Shown here piece after piece: positions 28,461-37,572 of a stretch of 64,000 nucleotides of DNA. The position numbers and the translations under genes were made by a program. Each line of letters opens with the position of its first letter. The stretch's first letter is position 1. This stretch comes from Candidatus Chloroploca mongolica. Its GTDB lineage: Bacteria > Chloroflexota > Chloroflexia > Chloroflexales > Chloroflexaceae. The notes under the pieces were generated by a model. That model did not search any database, was not told where the DNA came from, and worked only from the letters and a program-made list of their open reading frames with translations. The stretch covers positions 1 through 64,000 of the forward strand of contig NZ_SIJK02000007.1 of the NCBI RefSeq assembly GCF_004762035.2, given 5' to 3'.

Positions 28461-30284
28461 ATGACGACCGCTATGCATACACAAGTCCTTGATGGACGTT
28501 ACGAGCTTGAGCAGAAGATCGGTGAAGGAGGAATGGCCCGCATCTATCTGGGCCTTGATCGGCGTCTCAATCGGCGCGTGGCGATCAAGATCCCGCATCG
28601 CCATTTTCTCAGTGAAAAAGATTTTCTTGAACGCTTTCGCCACGAGGCGCAAGCAGCAGCTATGCTCGCGCACCCCAATATTGTGGACATCTATGATGTC
28701 GGCCAGGATGGCGATGTTCACTATATTGTGATGGAATATGTGGATGGCACGGATCTCAAGACGATTATTCTCCGCGAAGGACCGCTGCCAGTCGCCAGAG
28801 CCATTGATCTCGCAACCCAGATTGCCCGTGGGCTCCAGGCCGCGCATCGCGCCGGCATGATCCATCGCGATATCAAACCCCAGAATGTGATCGTCACCCA
28901 CGATGGTCAGGCCCACGTCACTGATTTTGGCGTCGCCAAAAGCCATCTCTCGACCGCCCTCACCGAGACCGGAGTCTCGTTTGGGACAGTCGATTACCTG
29001 TCACCTGAGCAGGCCCAGGGGCGCCCGGCGACCGTCCAGTCTGATATCTATGCGCTTGGCATTGTGCTCTACGAGATGGTGACTGGTCGGCTGCCTTTTA
29101 CCGGGGATAACGCGGTGGCCGTCGCGATGAAACATGTCTCTGAGCCACCGGTCCCGCCACGTCGTTTGAATTCGGCGATCCCGCCTGGTCTTGAGGCCCT
29201 GATCTTGCGCGCGCTGGCGAAGGATCCCGCCCAACGCCCCCGCGATGCCCAGGAATTCATCAATCTGCTGAGCAACTACAGCCAGTTGGCCCAGCAAGAG
29301 ACAACGGTTAATCCGTCGCTGGCGCAAACCACGATCGCCACTCCGCCAGTGCGTCCTTCATCAAGCACCGGTAGTTCTGGGCGTTTCCCAGTGCCACCAG
29401 CACCGCGCTCGGCGCCAGCCCGAGCCCCACGACAGGAAGGCCCTGGCTGTGGGGTCTTTCTTGTTGGCATGCTCGTGCTTGGGGTGCTCGTCGGGATGAT
29501 CTATCTCTTCAGCAGTGGGATGTTTCAGGGTGTCATCGGTAGTCTTTGGGGCACAGGAGGCAATCGCCCAACGCCGACAGTACCATCGGCACTCACGCCA
29601 ACGAGCACGCCGGATGAGCCAACGCCAACGGTATCGCTCGAAGTGGGGCTTCCAAATCTGATCGGGCTCAGTGCCGAAGCTGCCGAAACATCGCTGCGTC
29701 AATTGCAACTTGAACCAGTTCGCCGTGAAACCTTTGATGCCACCGTCGCTGCCGGGCAGGTTGTGAGCCAGGAACTCGCCCCAGGCACCCTAGTATTGCC
29801 AGGCGAGCGGGTGACGTTTACCGTTAGTCTTGGCCCGCAACTCGTTGAAGTGCCCGATGTGATCCGCACCCCCGCTTCCAACGCTCGTTCACGTCTCACC
29901 GGGGCCGGCCTCGGCGTAGAAGTCGTCGAAACGCCAAGCACCACGATTGACGTGGGCTTTGTGATTCGCCAGACCCCTGGGCCGGGTCTCCGTGTGCCCC
30001 AGGGCCAGGTCGTTGTGCTAACGGTGAGCCAGGGCGATGTCGTACGGTTCCCCAATGTGATCGGGTTGCAACGCGACCAGGCCGAGCAGATCCTCGGTGA
30101 TACACCCGGTATCACGCTGATCTATGTCGATGAACAGGGGCGCGATCGGCTCATTGATTATGATCGCTTCCGTGACAACGAAGTCGTGAGTGCGCAGATT
30201 GCCGATGGGCCACCGGTGCGCAATGGCGACATGCTTCCTCGTGGCAGCCAGGTGATCCTCGGGGTCAAAGCCCCCGGTGGCTAA
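28461..30284 (+). CDS. PknB-type Ser/Thr protein kinase with three PASTA domains
   Basis: A 607-residue receptor kinase. The kinase domain (residues 14-270) has GEGGMA, the ATP lysine K43, HRDIKPQN (D137), DFG (155-157) and a TETGVSFGTVDYLSPEQ activation segment. A Pro/Ser linker leads to one transmembrane helix (about 335-357), a Thr/Pro-rich stalk, then three PASTA repeats beginning PNLIGLS, VEVPDVI and VRFPNVIG. PASTA domains sense muropeptides or cell-wall state, so the protein likely links wall status to phosphorylation. The FHA protein near 62.3-63.8 kb is a possible phospho-Thr reader. A terminator follows directly. Confidence 0.93.
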   Translation: MTTAMHTQVLDGRYELEQKIGEGGMARIYLGLDRRLNRRVAIKIPHRHFLSEKDFLERFRHEAQAAAMLAHPNIVDIYDVGQDGDVHYIVMEYVDGTDLKTIILREGPLPVARAIDLATQIARGLQAAHRAGMIHRDIKPQNVIVTHDGQAHVTDFGVAKSHLSTALTETGVSFGTVDYLSPEQAQGRPATVQSDIYALGIVLYEMVTGRLPFTGDNAVAVAMKHVSEPPVPPRRLNSAIPPGLEALILRALAKDPAQRPRDAQEFINLLSNYSQLAQQETTVNPSLAQTTIATPPVRPSSSTGSSGRFPVPPAPRSAPARAPRQEGPGCGVFLVGMLVLGVLVGMIYLFSSGMFQGVIGSLWGTGGNRPTPTVPSALTPTSTPDEPTPTVSLEVGLPNLIGLSAEAAETSLRQLQLEPVRRETFDATVAAGQVVSQELAPGTLVLPGERVTFTVSLGPQLVEVPDVIRTPASNARSRLTGAGLGVEVVETPSTTIDVGFVIRQTPGPGLRVPQGQVVVLTVSQGDVVRFPNVIGLQRDQAEQILGDTPGITLIYVDEQGRDRLIDYDRFRDNEVVSAQIADGPPVRNGDMLPRGSQVILGVKAPGG

Positions 30285-30343
30285 CCATTGATACGACAAA
30301 GAAACCGCCAGTAAAACTGGCGGTTTCTTCGTCGTATCAATGG
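30285..30343. terminator. Bidirectional terminator after the PASTA kinase
   Basis: A long hairpin whose core is AAGAAACCGCCAGT / ACTGGCGGTTTCTT, extended by CCATTGATACGAC / GTCGTATCAATGG with one unpaired position. It starts at the kinase stop codon and ends just before the convergent small gene. Confidence 0.85.
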
Positions 30344-30352
30344 GATATGCGT

Positions 30353-30547
30353 TTAGTCTTGATGCGCCTCAGTGGCCACCTTCTGCAGTTTTTCAGCCTC
30401 TTCGAGCAAGAGGCGGCGCTCAGAAACAGCAAACGTGCCATCCGCCTGCTTGCGCCATTCTGCGTTAACTTCATACGCCCACTGGCCAGCCGGTGTGCTG
30501 ATCCAACGAGGGGCCTTATAATGTCGTAGTTCGAGAGATGATGACAT
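30353..30547 (-). CDS. Small conserved-looking protein, unknown function
   Basis: A 64-residue protein, hydrophilic and likely helical in its second half (RRLLLEEAEKLQKVATEAHQD). The first half holds aromatic residues (RHYKAPRWISTPAGQWAYEV). I believe it is real because AAGGAGA sits eight bases before the ATG and it ends just before the shared terminator. I do not recognise a family. Confidence 0.6.
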   Translation of the reverse strand: MSSSLELRHYKAPRWISTPAGQWAYEVNAEWRKQADGTFAVSERRLLLEEAEKLQKVATEAHQD

Positions 30548-30687
30548 GAACGGATCTCCTTAACAAAGTCTTGTTGATAGTTCTACCCGATTGTAGCTGA
30601 AACAGTTACAGTAGTATAGAATCAAGTATACCATTGCTTGATAACAAGGTGTTTGCAGGAATGTGCTCGCGAGGTAACAAAAGTCTT

Positions 30688-31929
30688 ATGTACCCTTTTG
30701 ATCCCCATCACGTACGCCCTTTGTTTCCTGCCCTGTCCGAGCTCGTTGCCGGTCGCCAGGCCGTCTTCTTTGATGCCCCCGGTGGTACACAGGTGCCCCA
30801 GATGGTGATTGATGCCATCAGTGATTATTTGACCCGGCGCAATGCCAATACCCACGGGGCGTTTCTGACCAGCCAGCGTACCGATGAGACCCTTGCCGCT
30901 GCCCACACAGCCATGGCCGATCTGCTTGGCTGTGCCCCCCACGAGACGGTCTTTGGGGCCAATATGACGAGTCTGACGTTTGCTCTGAGTCGCGCCCTTG
31001 GGCGCACCTGGGGGCCGGGTGATGAGATCATTGTCACCCGCCTCGACCATGATGCCAATGTGGCGCCCTGGCGTGCCCTCGAAGAGCGCGGTGTGACGAT
31101 CCGCGAGGTCGATGTTGATGTCGAAGATTGTACCCTCGATATGGCAAACTTCGCGGCCTTGCTCTCGCCGCGCACCAGGTTGGTCGCCGTGGGCTATGCC
31201 TCGAATGCCGTCGGAACAATCAATGATGTCGCTACGATTGTACGCCAGGCTCGTCAGGCCGGGGCACTCACCTTTGTTGATGCCGTGCATTATGCCCCCC
31301 ACGGCCCCATTGATGTGCAGGCCCTTGACTGCGATTTCCTCGCCTGTAGTGTCTATAAATTCTTTGGCCCCCACGTCGGTGTCCTCTATGGCAAAGCCGA
31401 GCACCTCGAACACCTGCAGCCCTACAAAGTCCGCCCCGCTGCAAATACCTCGCCCGAACGCTGGATGACCGGCACCCAGAACCACGAAGGACTAGCAGGC
31501 ACCGTGGCTGCCGTTGATTACCTCGCCAGTCTGGCCCAACCAGGTGCCCCCAATCGTCGCGCAGCCTTGCAAACGGCGCTGCAAACCATCCAGGCCTACG
31601 AACGCACCCTGAGCGAGCGCCTGGTTAGCGGGTTACTCCAGATTCCCGGGCTCACCTTCTATGGCCTGCGCGAACCCGAGCGCTTCACCGCACGTACCCC
31701 CACCGTCTCTTTCCGCCTAGAAGGCTCTACCCCACGGGCCATCACCGAGGCGTTGGCCGCCCGCGGGATCTTTGCCTGGGACGGCAACTACTATGCCCTG
31801 AGCCTGAGCGAGCGTCTCGGCGTGGAACCCCACGGGGGCATGGTGCGGATCGGCCTGGCCCACTATCACACCGTCGAAGAAGTCGAGTACCTGCTTGCCG
31901 AGCTCGAACAGTTAGCAACAACACACTGA
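30688..31929 (+). CDS. Class V aminotransferase, cysteine desulfurase-like
   Basis: A 413-residue PLP enzyme of the cysteine-desulfurase-like family. The cofactor lysine is in CSVYKFFGPHVGVLYG; HDANVAPW and FVDAVHYAPHG (Asp that pairs with the pyridine N) also fit. The FFDAPGGTQVPQ opening is typical of this subfamily, which is distinct from IscS/SufS and whose substrate is uncertain. I chose ATG 30688 (MYPFDPHHVR) because the family usually starts just before this segment; upstream ATG 30661 and TTG 30634 remain possible. The MFS gene starts 1 bp after its stop, so they are probably coupled. Confidence 0.82.
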   Translation: MYPFDPHHVRPLFPALSELVAGRQAVFFDAPGGTQVPQMVIDAISDYLTRRNANTHGAFLTSQRTDETLAAAHTAMADLLGCAPHETVFGANMTSLTFALSRALGRTWGPGDEIIVTRLDHDANVAPWRALEERGVTIREVDVDVEDCTLDMANFAALLSPRTRLVAVGYASNAVGTINDVATIVRQARQAGALTFVDAVHYAPHGPIDVQALDCDFLACSVYKFFGPHVGVLYGKAEHLEHLQPYKVRPAANTSPERWMTGTQNHEGLAGTVAAVDYLASLAQPGAPNRRAALQTALQTIQAYERTLSERLVSGLLQIPGLTFYGLREPERFTARTPTVSFRLEGSTPRAITEALAARGIFAWDGNYYALSLSERLGVEPHGGMVRIGLAHYHTVEEVEYLLAELEQLATTH

Positions 31930-31930
31930 T

Positions 31931-33109
31931 ATGCAAAAATCACCCCTGCTGGCGATCTTTCTGGTCGTCTTTATTGACCTGCTCGGCTTTGGTATTATTC
32001 TGCCCCTTCTGCCGTTTTATGCCGAACACCTCGGGGCAAGTGAGGTGCAAGTTGGTTTGCTGCTGGTCACCTACGCTGCTGCTCAGTTTGTTGGCGCACC
32101 TATTATTGGGAGCCTGTCGGATCGGTTTGGACGCCGCCGCATCCTTGTCCTGAGCCAGCTTGGCACCGTCCTGGGCTTTGTGCTGCTTGGCCTGGCAACC
32201 TCGCTGCCGATGCTCTTTCTAGCCCGTTTTGTCGGCGGCATCATGGCCAGCAATATCACAGTCGCCCAGGCCTACATCAGCGACGTCACCGACGACAGCA
32301 ATCGCGCCCGTGGCCTGGCACTCATCGGGGCGGCGTTTGGCCTGGGCTTCATCCTCGGGCCAGTCTTTGGCGGGATCCTTGCCACCTTCAGCTTTGCACT
32401 GCCCGCTTTTGCTGCCGCTGCCGTTGCTTTCGTGTCCCTGCTTGTCACGCTTATCGTTTTGCCAGAACCACCCCAGCGCCGCCGCAGTGGTCAGGGTGGT
32501 CCCATCGCAACCTTCAAGGCGATCTTCAGGCTCAGCCAGCGCCCCGTGTTAAAGCCTCTCTATCTGACCGGGTTCCTGAGTGCGCTGGCCCTCATCTTTT
32601 TCCAGAGCTGTTTTGCCCTCTACGGTGAGCGGCGCTACAGCTTTGGCCCACGTGAGACCGGCCTCTTGCTCGCCTATGTCGGCGTGGTTACCGTCATTTT
32701 GCAGGCAGGCTTTACCGGACGACTCGTCAAACGCTTTGGCGAAGAACGCCTCATCATCACCGGAACAATCCTGCTCTATGCATCATTAATGATCACAGCA
32801 ATCGCCTGGATCTGGCCCCTTCTGCTTATCTCATTGATGCTTGTCGCCCTTGGCTCGGGATTGATTGGGCCAAGCCTGCAGAGCCTCTTGATCCGCACCA
32901 GCGAGGCCGACGAACGTGGGCAGATCCTCGGGGTCTACACCTCACTCGACAGCCTGGCCCGCATGCTGGCACCTATCCCCGCTACGTGGATGCTCGGAGC
33001 CGTTGCTCCAGGTGCCCCGCTGTTGCTCGGCGGTGTCCTCGCCGCCCTTGCAGGGGTCGTGGCCTACGGCATCTACAACCGCCGTCCCATCCTCCCACAC
33101 GCCATCTGA
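31931..33109 (+). CDS. MFS drug/tetracycline-type efflux transporter
   Basis: A 392-residue, 12-helix major facilitator. The loop 2-3 motif A reads GSLSDRFGRRRILVLSQ. The opening DLLGFGIILPLLPFYAEHLGAS resembles TetA/Bcr-type H+-antiporters, and RFVGGIMASNITVAQAYISDVT matches motif C-adjacent helices of this group. It would export a small hydrophobic compound in exchange for protons. There is no separate Shine-Dalgarno; translation is probably coupled to the class V aminotransferase upstream. The substrate is unknown and resistance is not implied. Confidence 0.85.
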   Translation: MQKSPLLAIFLVVFIDLLGFGIILPLLPFYAEHLGASEVQVGLLLVTYAAAQFVGAPIIGSLSDRFGRRRILVLSQLGTVLGFVLLGLATSLPMLFLARFVGGIMASNITVAQAYISDVTDDSNRARGLALIGAAFGLGFILGPVFGGILATFSFALPAFAAAAVAFVSLLVTLIVLPEPPQRRRSGQGGPIATFKAIFRLSQRPVLKPLYLTGFLSALALIFFQSCFALYGERRYSFGPRETGLLLAYVGVVTVILQAGFTGRLVKRFGEERLIITGTILLYASLMITAIAWIWPLLLISLMLVALGSGLIGPSLQSLLIRTSEADERGQILGVYTSLDSLARMLAPIPATWMLGAVAPGAPLLLGGVLAALAGVVAYGIYNRRPILPHAI

Positions 33110-33130
33110 GCCGCTGGATCAGATCACCTC

Positions 33131-33177
33131 GGATGCGGGGTCGAGACGTTGCAATGCAACGTCTCGACCCCGCATCC
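33131..33177. terminator. Hairpin between the MFS gene and the GGDEF gene
   Basis: Perfect 22-bp arms at 33131-33152 and 33156-33177 around a three-base AAT loop. It sits between two converging stop codons (33109 and 33180). There is no U-run, so it may act as a barrier or a transcript end-protector. Confidence 0.7.
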
Positions 33178-33179
33178 AC

Positions 33180-34118
33180 CTACCCACTCACGACGCAATT
33201 CCGCCCCTGCGCCTTGGCCGCATACAAGGCCTGATCGACACGATCAATCAGGTGCTCAATCGACTCGTCACTCGGCAGATGCTCAGCAACCCCGATGCTC
33301 ACCGTCACCTTGATTCCCCCACGTTCAGTCACCACCTCAAGCTGGCGGATCTGCTCACGTAGCCGCTCGGCGGTTGTCATTGCTGCGTCAAGCCCCGTAT
33401 TGGGCAACAGCACAATGAACTCTTCACCGCCATAACGTCCGATGACATCAGCCGACCGCATCTGTTCAATCGTAACCCGCGCCACTTCTTGTAAGACCAG
33501 ATCACCCGCAGGATGCCCAAAACGGTCGTTCACCTGTTTGAAGTGATCAAGATCAAACATCATCAACGCGAGCGGACGGCGATAGCGGACTGCGTTGTTA
33601 AAATTGTGTACCGCCAGCGCAAAAAAATGACTCCGGTTGAGCACCCCCGTCAGCCAGTCCGTGCGCGCAAGATACTCCTGCCGCACCAGGGCCTCTTTCA
33701 ATTCGCGATTGGCAACTTCGAGGGCTGAGCGCGCCTGTTCCAGCGCCAGGTGGGTGCGTACCCGCGCCAGCACCTCTTCGGGGTGAAACGGCTTGGTAAT
33801 ATAGTCAACCCCACCAACCTGAAACGCTTTGAGCTTATCATCCGTATCACCAAGCGCACTGAGGAAAATAATCGGAATGCTGCGCGTCAGCTCATCGGCT
33901 TTAAGTTGCGCACACACGCTGTAACCATCAAGATCCGGCATGCGAATGTCAAGCAAAATAAGATCAGGTGCGGCCGCCCGCACTGCCGCCAGAGCGGCAG
34001 TTCCTTTGGTCACTGGGCGAACTTCATACTGATGGTCAGCAAGGAGTTGCGCAAGCAAGCGCAAGTTGGCGGGGGTATCATCAACGATCAAGATCGTTGG
34101 TAGCTTTGGTGTTGTCAT
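33180..34118 (-). CDS. Receiver-GGDEF diguanylate cyclase response regulator
   Basis: A 312-residue PleD-like regulator. The receiver (residues 8-122) has acidic pocket D13/D14, phospho-acceptor D57 and K109. A coiled linker leads to a GGDEF domain with intact active site GGEEF (230-234) and an RxxD allosteric I-site (RSAD, 221-224), so it should make c-di-GMP from two GTP and be product-inhibited. Its ATG overlaps the stop of the hybrid kinase by 4 bp (ATGA), so the kinase is the likely phosphodonor. Confidence 0.93.
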   Translation of the reverse strand: MTTPKLPTILIVDDTPANLRLLAQLLADHQYEVRPVTKGTAALAAVRAAAPDLILLDIRMPDLDGYSVCAQLKADELTRSIPIIFLSALGDTDDKLKAFQVGGVDYITKPFHPEEVLARVRTHLALEQARSALEVANRELKEALVRQEYLARTDWLTGVLNRSHFFALAVHNFNNAVRYRRPLALMMFDLDHFKQVNDRFGHPAGDLVLQEVARVTIEQMRSADVIGRYGGEEFIVLLPNTGLDAAMTTAERLREQIRQLEVVTERGGIKVTVSIGVAEHLPSDESIEHLIDRVDQALYAAKAQGRNCVVSG

Positions 34119-37100
34119 AGTGATTCTGACCCTGGTATCTCCAGCCAGGCAAGCAAGGTTTCATACGCAAAGTCATCTATCCAGGCTCCCATCTGGGTAG
34201 CTAAATCAGGATAGTTCACCTTTATCTGATCGATCAGCGCATGCATCTGGGCCACATTGACTTCAACGGCGGCCTGACGCAATTGGTCACGCCAGATCGG
34301 ATCAAGGCTATACATTGCCCGATCGCCCGCAGACGGATGCGTGCCGTTCGCTGGCTGGGCTTCATAACAAAAGTGAACCCCCAGATACTGTTCGAGCATC
34401 AACACAATTTCGTGCTCACGAAATGGTTTGGCAATGAAAGCATCGCAACCAGAAGCTAAAATATGTGACTGAGCCTCACCAAACACACTCGCCGAGAGGG
34501 CGATAATCACCGGACGCAAGAGCGCCGGATCATACTCACATGCCCGGAGGATATGCTGACTGGCATCAATGCCATCCATCACCGGCATCCGTAGATCCAT
34601 CCAGACGACGTGAGGCTGCCAGGTGCGCCACCGTTCGACTGCTTCAGCGCCATTGGGCACACTTTCCGCTTCAAAGCCAAGCTGCAGCAGCAGTGTCACC
34701 AGCAAGCGTGCATTTTCAGGGCGATCGTCGGCGATCAGCATACGGTAGTGGGGTTGGCCTGGCTCAAGCCCAATTGCCCGCGCATAGCCCGGCAGAGGCG
34801 CAACTGGTTCAAGTTCTGAGCGTTCCACCTGCAACGGCAGCGTCAGAGTGAAGACCGAGCCTTCTCCCGGAATGCCACTACTCGCCGCAACCAGATCCCC
34901 GTCGAGCAACTGCGCAAACTCATAACTGATCGTCAAGCCGAGGCCGGTTCCTTCACGCAGTCGATCGGACATCGATGATTGAATGAACGGGTTGAAGATC
35001 GAATCCAGATCATTAGGGTCAATGCCACTCCCTGTATCCTGCACCTCGAAGATGAGTTGCGGGGCAGGTAAGATCTGGGTGCGTACCCGCAGGGTCACCT
35101 GGCCAACGGTGGTAAATTTGATCGAATTGCCCAGCAGGTTGATCAAGATTTGCCGCAGTTTGGCCTCGTCGGTGATCACCAGCGGTGGGACAGTCGGTGC
35201 CGCCTCGATGTTCAGGGCCAACCCTTTGCCCTCGGCACGCAGCCGAAAGAGGATCCGCAGGTCGTCAAGCAGCCGCTTGACGACAACCGGGCCAGCCAGG
35301 AACGTGTGTCGGCCAGCCTCGATCTTCGCCATATCGAGCACGTCGTTGATAATATGCAACAGATGCTCACCACTATGGTTAATCGTATCAAGATTCTCGT
35401 GTTGCGCCGGGGTCAGGTTGGGATCACGCGTCATTAATTGCGAAAACCCGAGAATCGCATTGAGCGGCGTGCGCAGCTCGTGACTCATATTGGCAAGAAA
35501 GACGCTCTTGGCATGATTGGCGGCTTCGGCCTGCTGCTTGGCAACCAGCAACGCCTCTTCAACGCGCTTGCGTTCGGTAATATCCTGGCCCTGAGCAATC
35601 GTCGCCAGCGGCGTCACCCCGTCGGCCTCAAAGAGTGTCGCCGAGTTCCAGAGCACCGTACGCACCGAACCATCACGATGCTGGATCTTGATCTCTACGG
35701 TTTCCCAACGCTCACCAGTCAGCGTTTTGTGAATCAGCGTCATTGACTGCTCGGCAAGGTCTGGTGGAAAGAGGATCGTCAGGAATTGCTCTTTGACCTC
35801 GGCCTCAGACCAACCAGTCAGGTGTTCAAAGGCGCGATTGAAGCGCGTCATACGAAACTGTGGATCCCAGACGATGATCGGCGCATTGGCATAGTTGATC
35901 AGGTTCTCGAGGTAGGCATTGGTCTCACGCAACGTCATTTCAGTCTGTTTACGCTCAGTGACATCCCGCGTCACGCCCAGAATTTCGACCTCACGCTGTT
36001 CGTTCCATACATAGGTCGTAATTACTTCCGTATGGATGATATGACCGTCTTTGTGCGGTTGATCAATCTCGTTGATGCGCGAGATCGTTCCTTCAGTCAA
36101 AGCAAGAAATGCACTCAGATGCTGGCGCAGTTCCTCCTCCACCACACGCCGCGACTCCTCGGTCAAGGCTGCCGTCACCGGCTCGGCCATGATCTCTTCG
36201 GGGGTGTAGCCACGCAACTTCTGCACCGACGGGCTTACGTAGGTAAAACGGCCACTCAATGGATCCATCAGCCAGATCACATCCTGGGTATTTTCTGAGA
36301 TCAACCGATAGCGGGCCTCACTCTGCCGTAGCGCATGCTCGATCTGCTTGCGCTCACTGATATCATACACCACCGTGATCATGTGCAGAATACCTTGCAA
36401 CGAGATGACCTTGGCCGAAAGCATCGCCGTGAATTCAGTGCCATCTTTACGCAAAAGCTGTAACTCAACATTCTGACAAAAACCCTGGGTCTGGATCAGA
36501 TCGAGGATCGGGTAGCGATCTTCCGGGGTTTTCCAGATCTTGATCACAGCCGCGTTCTTCCCAATGACATCCTCGGGAGTAAAACCAGTCAGCAGCGTAA
36601 AACCTTCATTGACCTTGACAACATACCCCCCCTCTAGCTGCGTAATGATCACGGCCTCAAAGCGTGCATTAAAAATGGCCTCGAGGTTTTCGCGTGCTTC
36701 ACGGTTTTCACTATGCAACTGCTGGTTGACCAGCAGAATAAAGCCAAAGGTCCAGAGGGTCGTTGTGCCAAGCGAAAGCAGATAGGTCACTGTTTCCGTC
36801 GGCGAAAGCACAAGCACGGTCGCATTCAGGCTATACACCAGCGGCGCGAAGCCACGCAAGCCAAAGAAGACGCCATTGACCAGAAAGATCAGCGCCAGAA
36901 AAGAGGACGCGCTCGGGACCACAGAACCTTTGTGGCGCCACAATGTCCACGCGATCAAACCCGAGAAGAGCACTACGCTGAACGAGAGGAGCATGCGACG
37001 CGCAGCCAGGCTCTCAAGACCATAGATCAGGGCGACAAGAGCCAGCAGAAAGCTCGCCCAGAAGGACAGCAGAAAACTACGTTGCTCGCGCTCACCAAAA

Positions 37101-37360
37101 AACCGCACGACCCCAATGTAGATCGCCGTCATACCTGCCAGAAAAAAGATGTTGTTGGCAAAAATGGCAACCGTACCAAGAATGCGCTGCTGAAGCAAGG
37201 CGTAGGTCACAAAACCCAGGGTGATCGCCGCCATACCCGGTGCCCACCATCCCACGCCAGGGCGGCTCTGATTGACCCAGGCAAGGCCAATAAGCGCCAC
37301 TACTTGCAGCAGGTTGGCGATGATCAAGGTGATCGAGAGGGTGAGTGCATCAATATTCAT
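34115..37360 (-). CDS. Membrane hybrid histidine kinase with three PAS domains
   Basis: A 1081-residue sensor. About seven N-terminal helices (residues 5-213) form a membrane sensor. Three PAS domains follow (about 226-336, 350-470, 484-598), each closed by a DI/DVTERK-type PAC end. The HisKA box MSHELRT has H627; the ATPase has NLLGNSIKF and DTGSGI. A C-terminal receiver (873-995) has D922 and K978. The last 80 residues are helical and could be a vestigial phosphotransfer module, but I see no clear Hpt histidine. It is co-transcribed with the GGDEF regulator. Confidence 0.9.
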   Translation of the reverse strand: MNIDALTLSITLIIANLLQVVALIGLAWVNQSRPGVGWWAPGMAAITLGFVTYALLQQRILGTVAIFANNIFFLAGMTAIYIGVVRFFGEREQRSFLLSFWASFLLALVALIYGLESLAARRMLLSFSVVLFSGLIAWTLWRHKGSVVPSASSFLALIFLVNGVFFGLRGFAPLVYSLNATVLVLSPTETVTYLLSLGTTTLWTFGFILLVNQQLHSENREARENLEAIFNARFEAVIITQLEGGYVVKVNEGFTLLTGFTPEDVIGKNAAVIKIWKTPEDRYPILDLIQTQGFCQNVELQLLRKDGTEFTAMLSAKVISLQGILHMITVVYDISERKQIEHALRQSEARYRLISENTQDVIWLMDPLSGRFTYVSPSVQKLRGYTPEEIMAEPVTAALTEESRRVVEEELRQHLSAFLALTEGTISRINEIDQPHKDGHIIHTEVITTYVWNEQREVEILGVTRDVTERKQTEMTLRETNAYLENLINYANAPIIVWDPQFRMTRFNRAFEHLTGWSEAEVKEQFLTILFPPDLAEQSMTLIHKTLTGERWETVEIKIQHRDGSVRTVLWNSATLFEADGVTPLATIAQGQDITERKRVEEALLVAKQQAEAANHAKSVFLANMSHELRTPLNAILGFSQLMTRDPNLTPAQHENLDTINHSGEHLLHIINDVLDMAKIEAGRHTFLAGPVVVKRLLDDLRILFRLRAEGKGLALNIEAAPTVPPLVITDEAKLRQILINLLGNSIKFTTVGQVTLRVRTQILPAPQLIFEVQDTGSGIDPNDLDSIFNPFIQSSMSDRLREGTGLGLTISYEFAQLLDGDLVAASSGIPGEGSVFTLTLPLQVERSELEPVAPLPGYARAIGLEPGQPHYRMLIADDRPENARLLVTLLLQLGFEAESVPNGAEAVERWRTWQPHVVWMDLRMPVMDGIDASQHILRACEYDPALLRPVIIALSASVFGEAQSHILASGCDAFIAKPFREHEIVLMLEQYLGVHFCYEAQPANGTHPSAGDRAMYSLDPIWRDQLRQAAVEVNVAQMHALIDQIKVNYPDLATQMGAWIDDFAYETLLAWLEIPGSESL

Positions 37361-37375
37361 AGATGCTTCGCTTCA

Positions 37376-37505
37376 CTCAGCATGACACGGTCGCGAGCAT
37401 GTCAGAAATTCCTGAGAGCAAGGGCGTTCCGCCCTCGAACGCACCCCGAGGGCGAGACGCCCTCGCTCCCAGGAAAGGCAGAAAATTTAGTTGACAGACT
37501 ACGTA
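37376..37505. repeat. Composite dispersed repeat, copy A
   Basis: This gap holds a CTTCGCTTCACTCAGCATGAC-like word (37367-37387), a GAGGGCG/CGCCCTC palindromic stretch, and a right end reading CCCAGGAAAGGCAGAAAATT then GTTGACAGACTAC (up to 37503). The same order recurs at about 41935-42155. No gene is seen in 37361-37572. Confidence 0.6.
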
Positions 37506-37572
37506 TATGCCATGAGAAGTCATATAATTAAGGTTAAGTATAAATAGATGTACGCAAGTTGTCTACCAGTAC

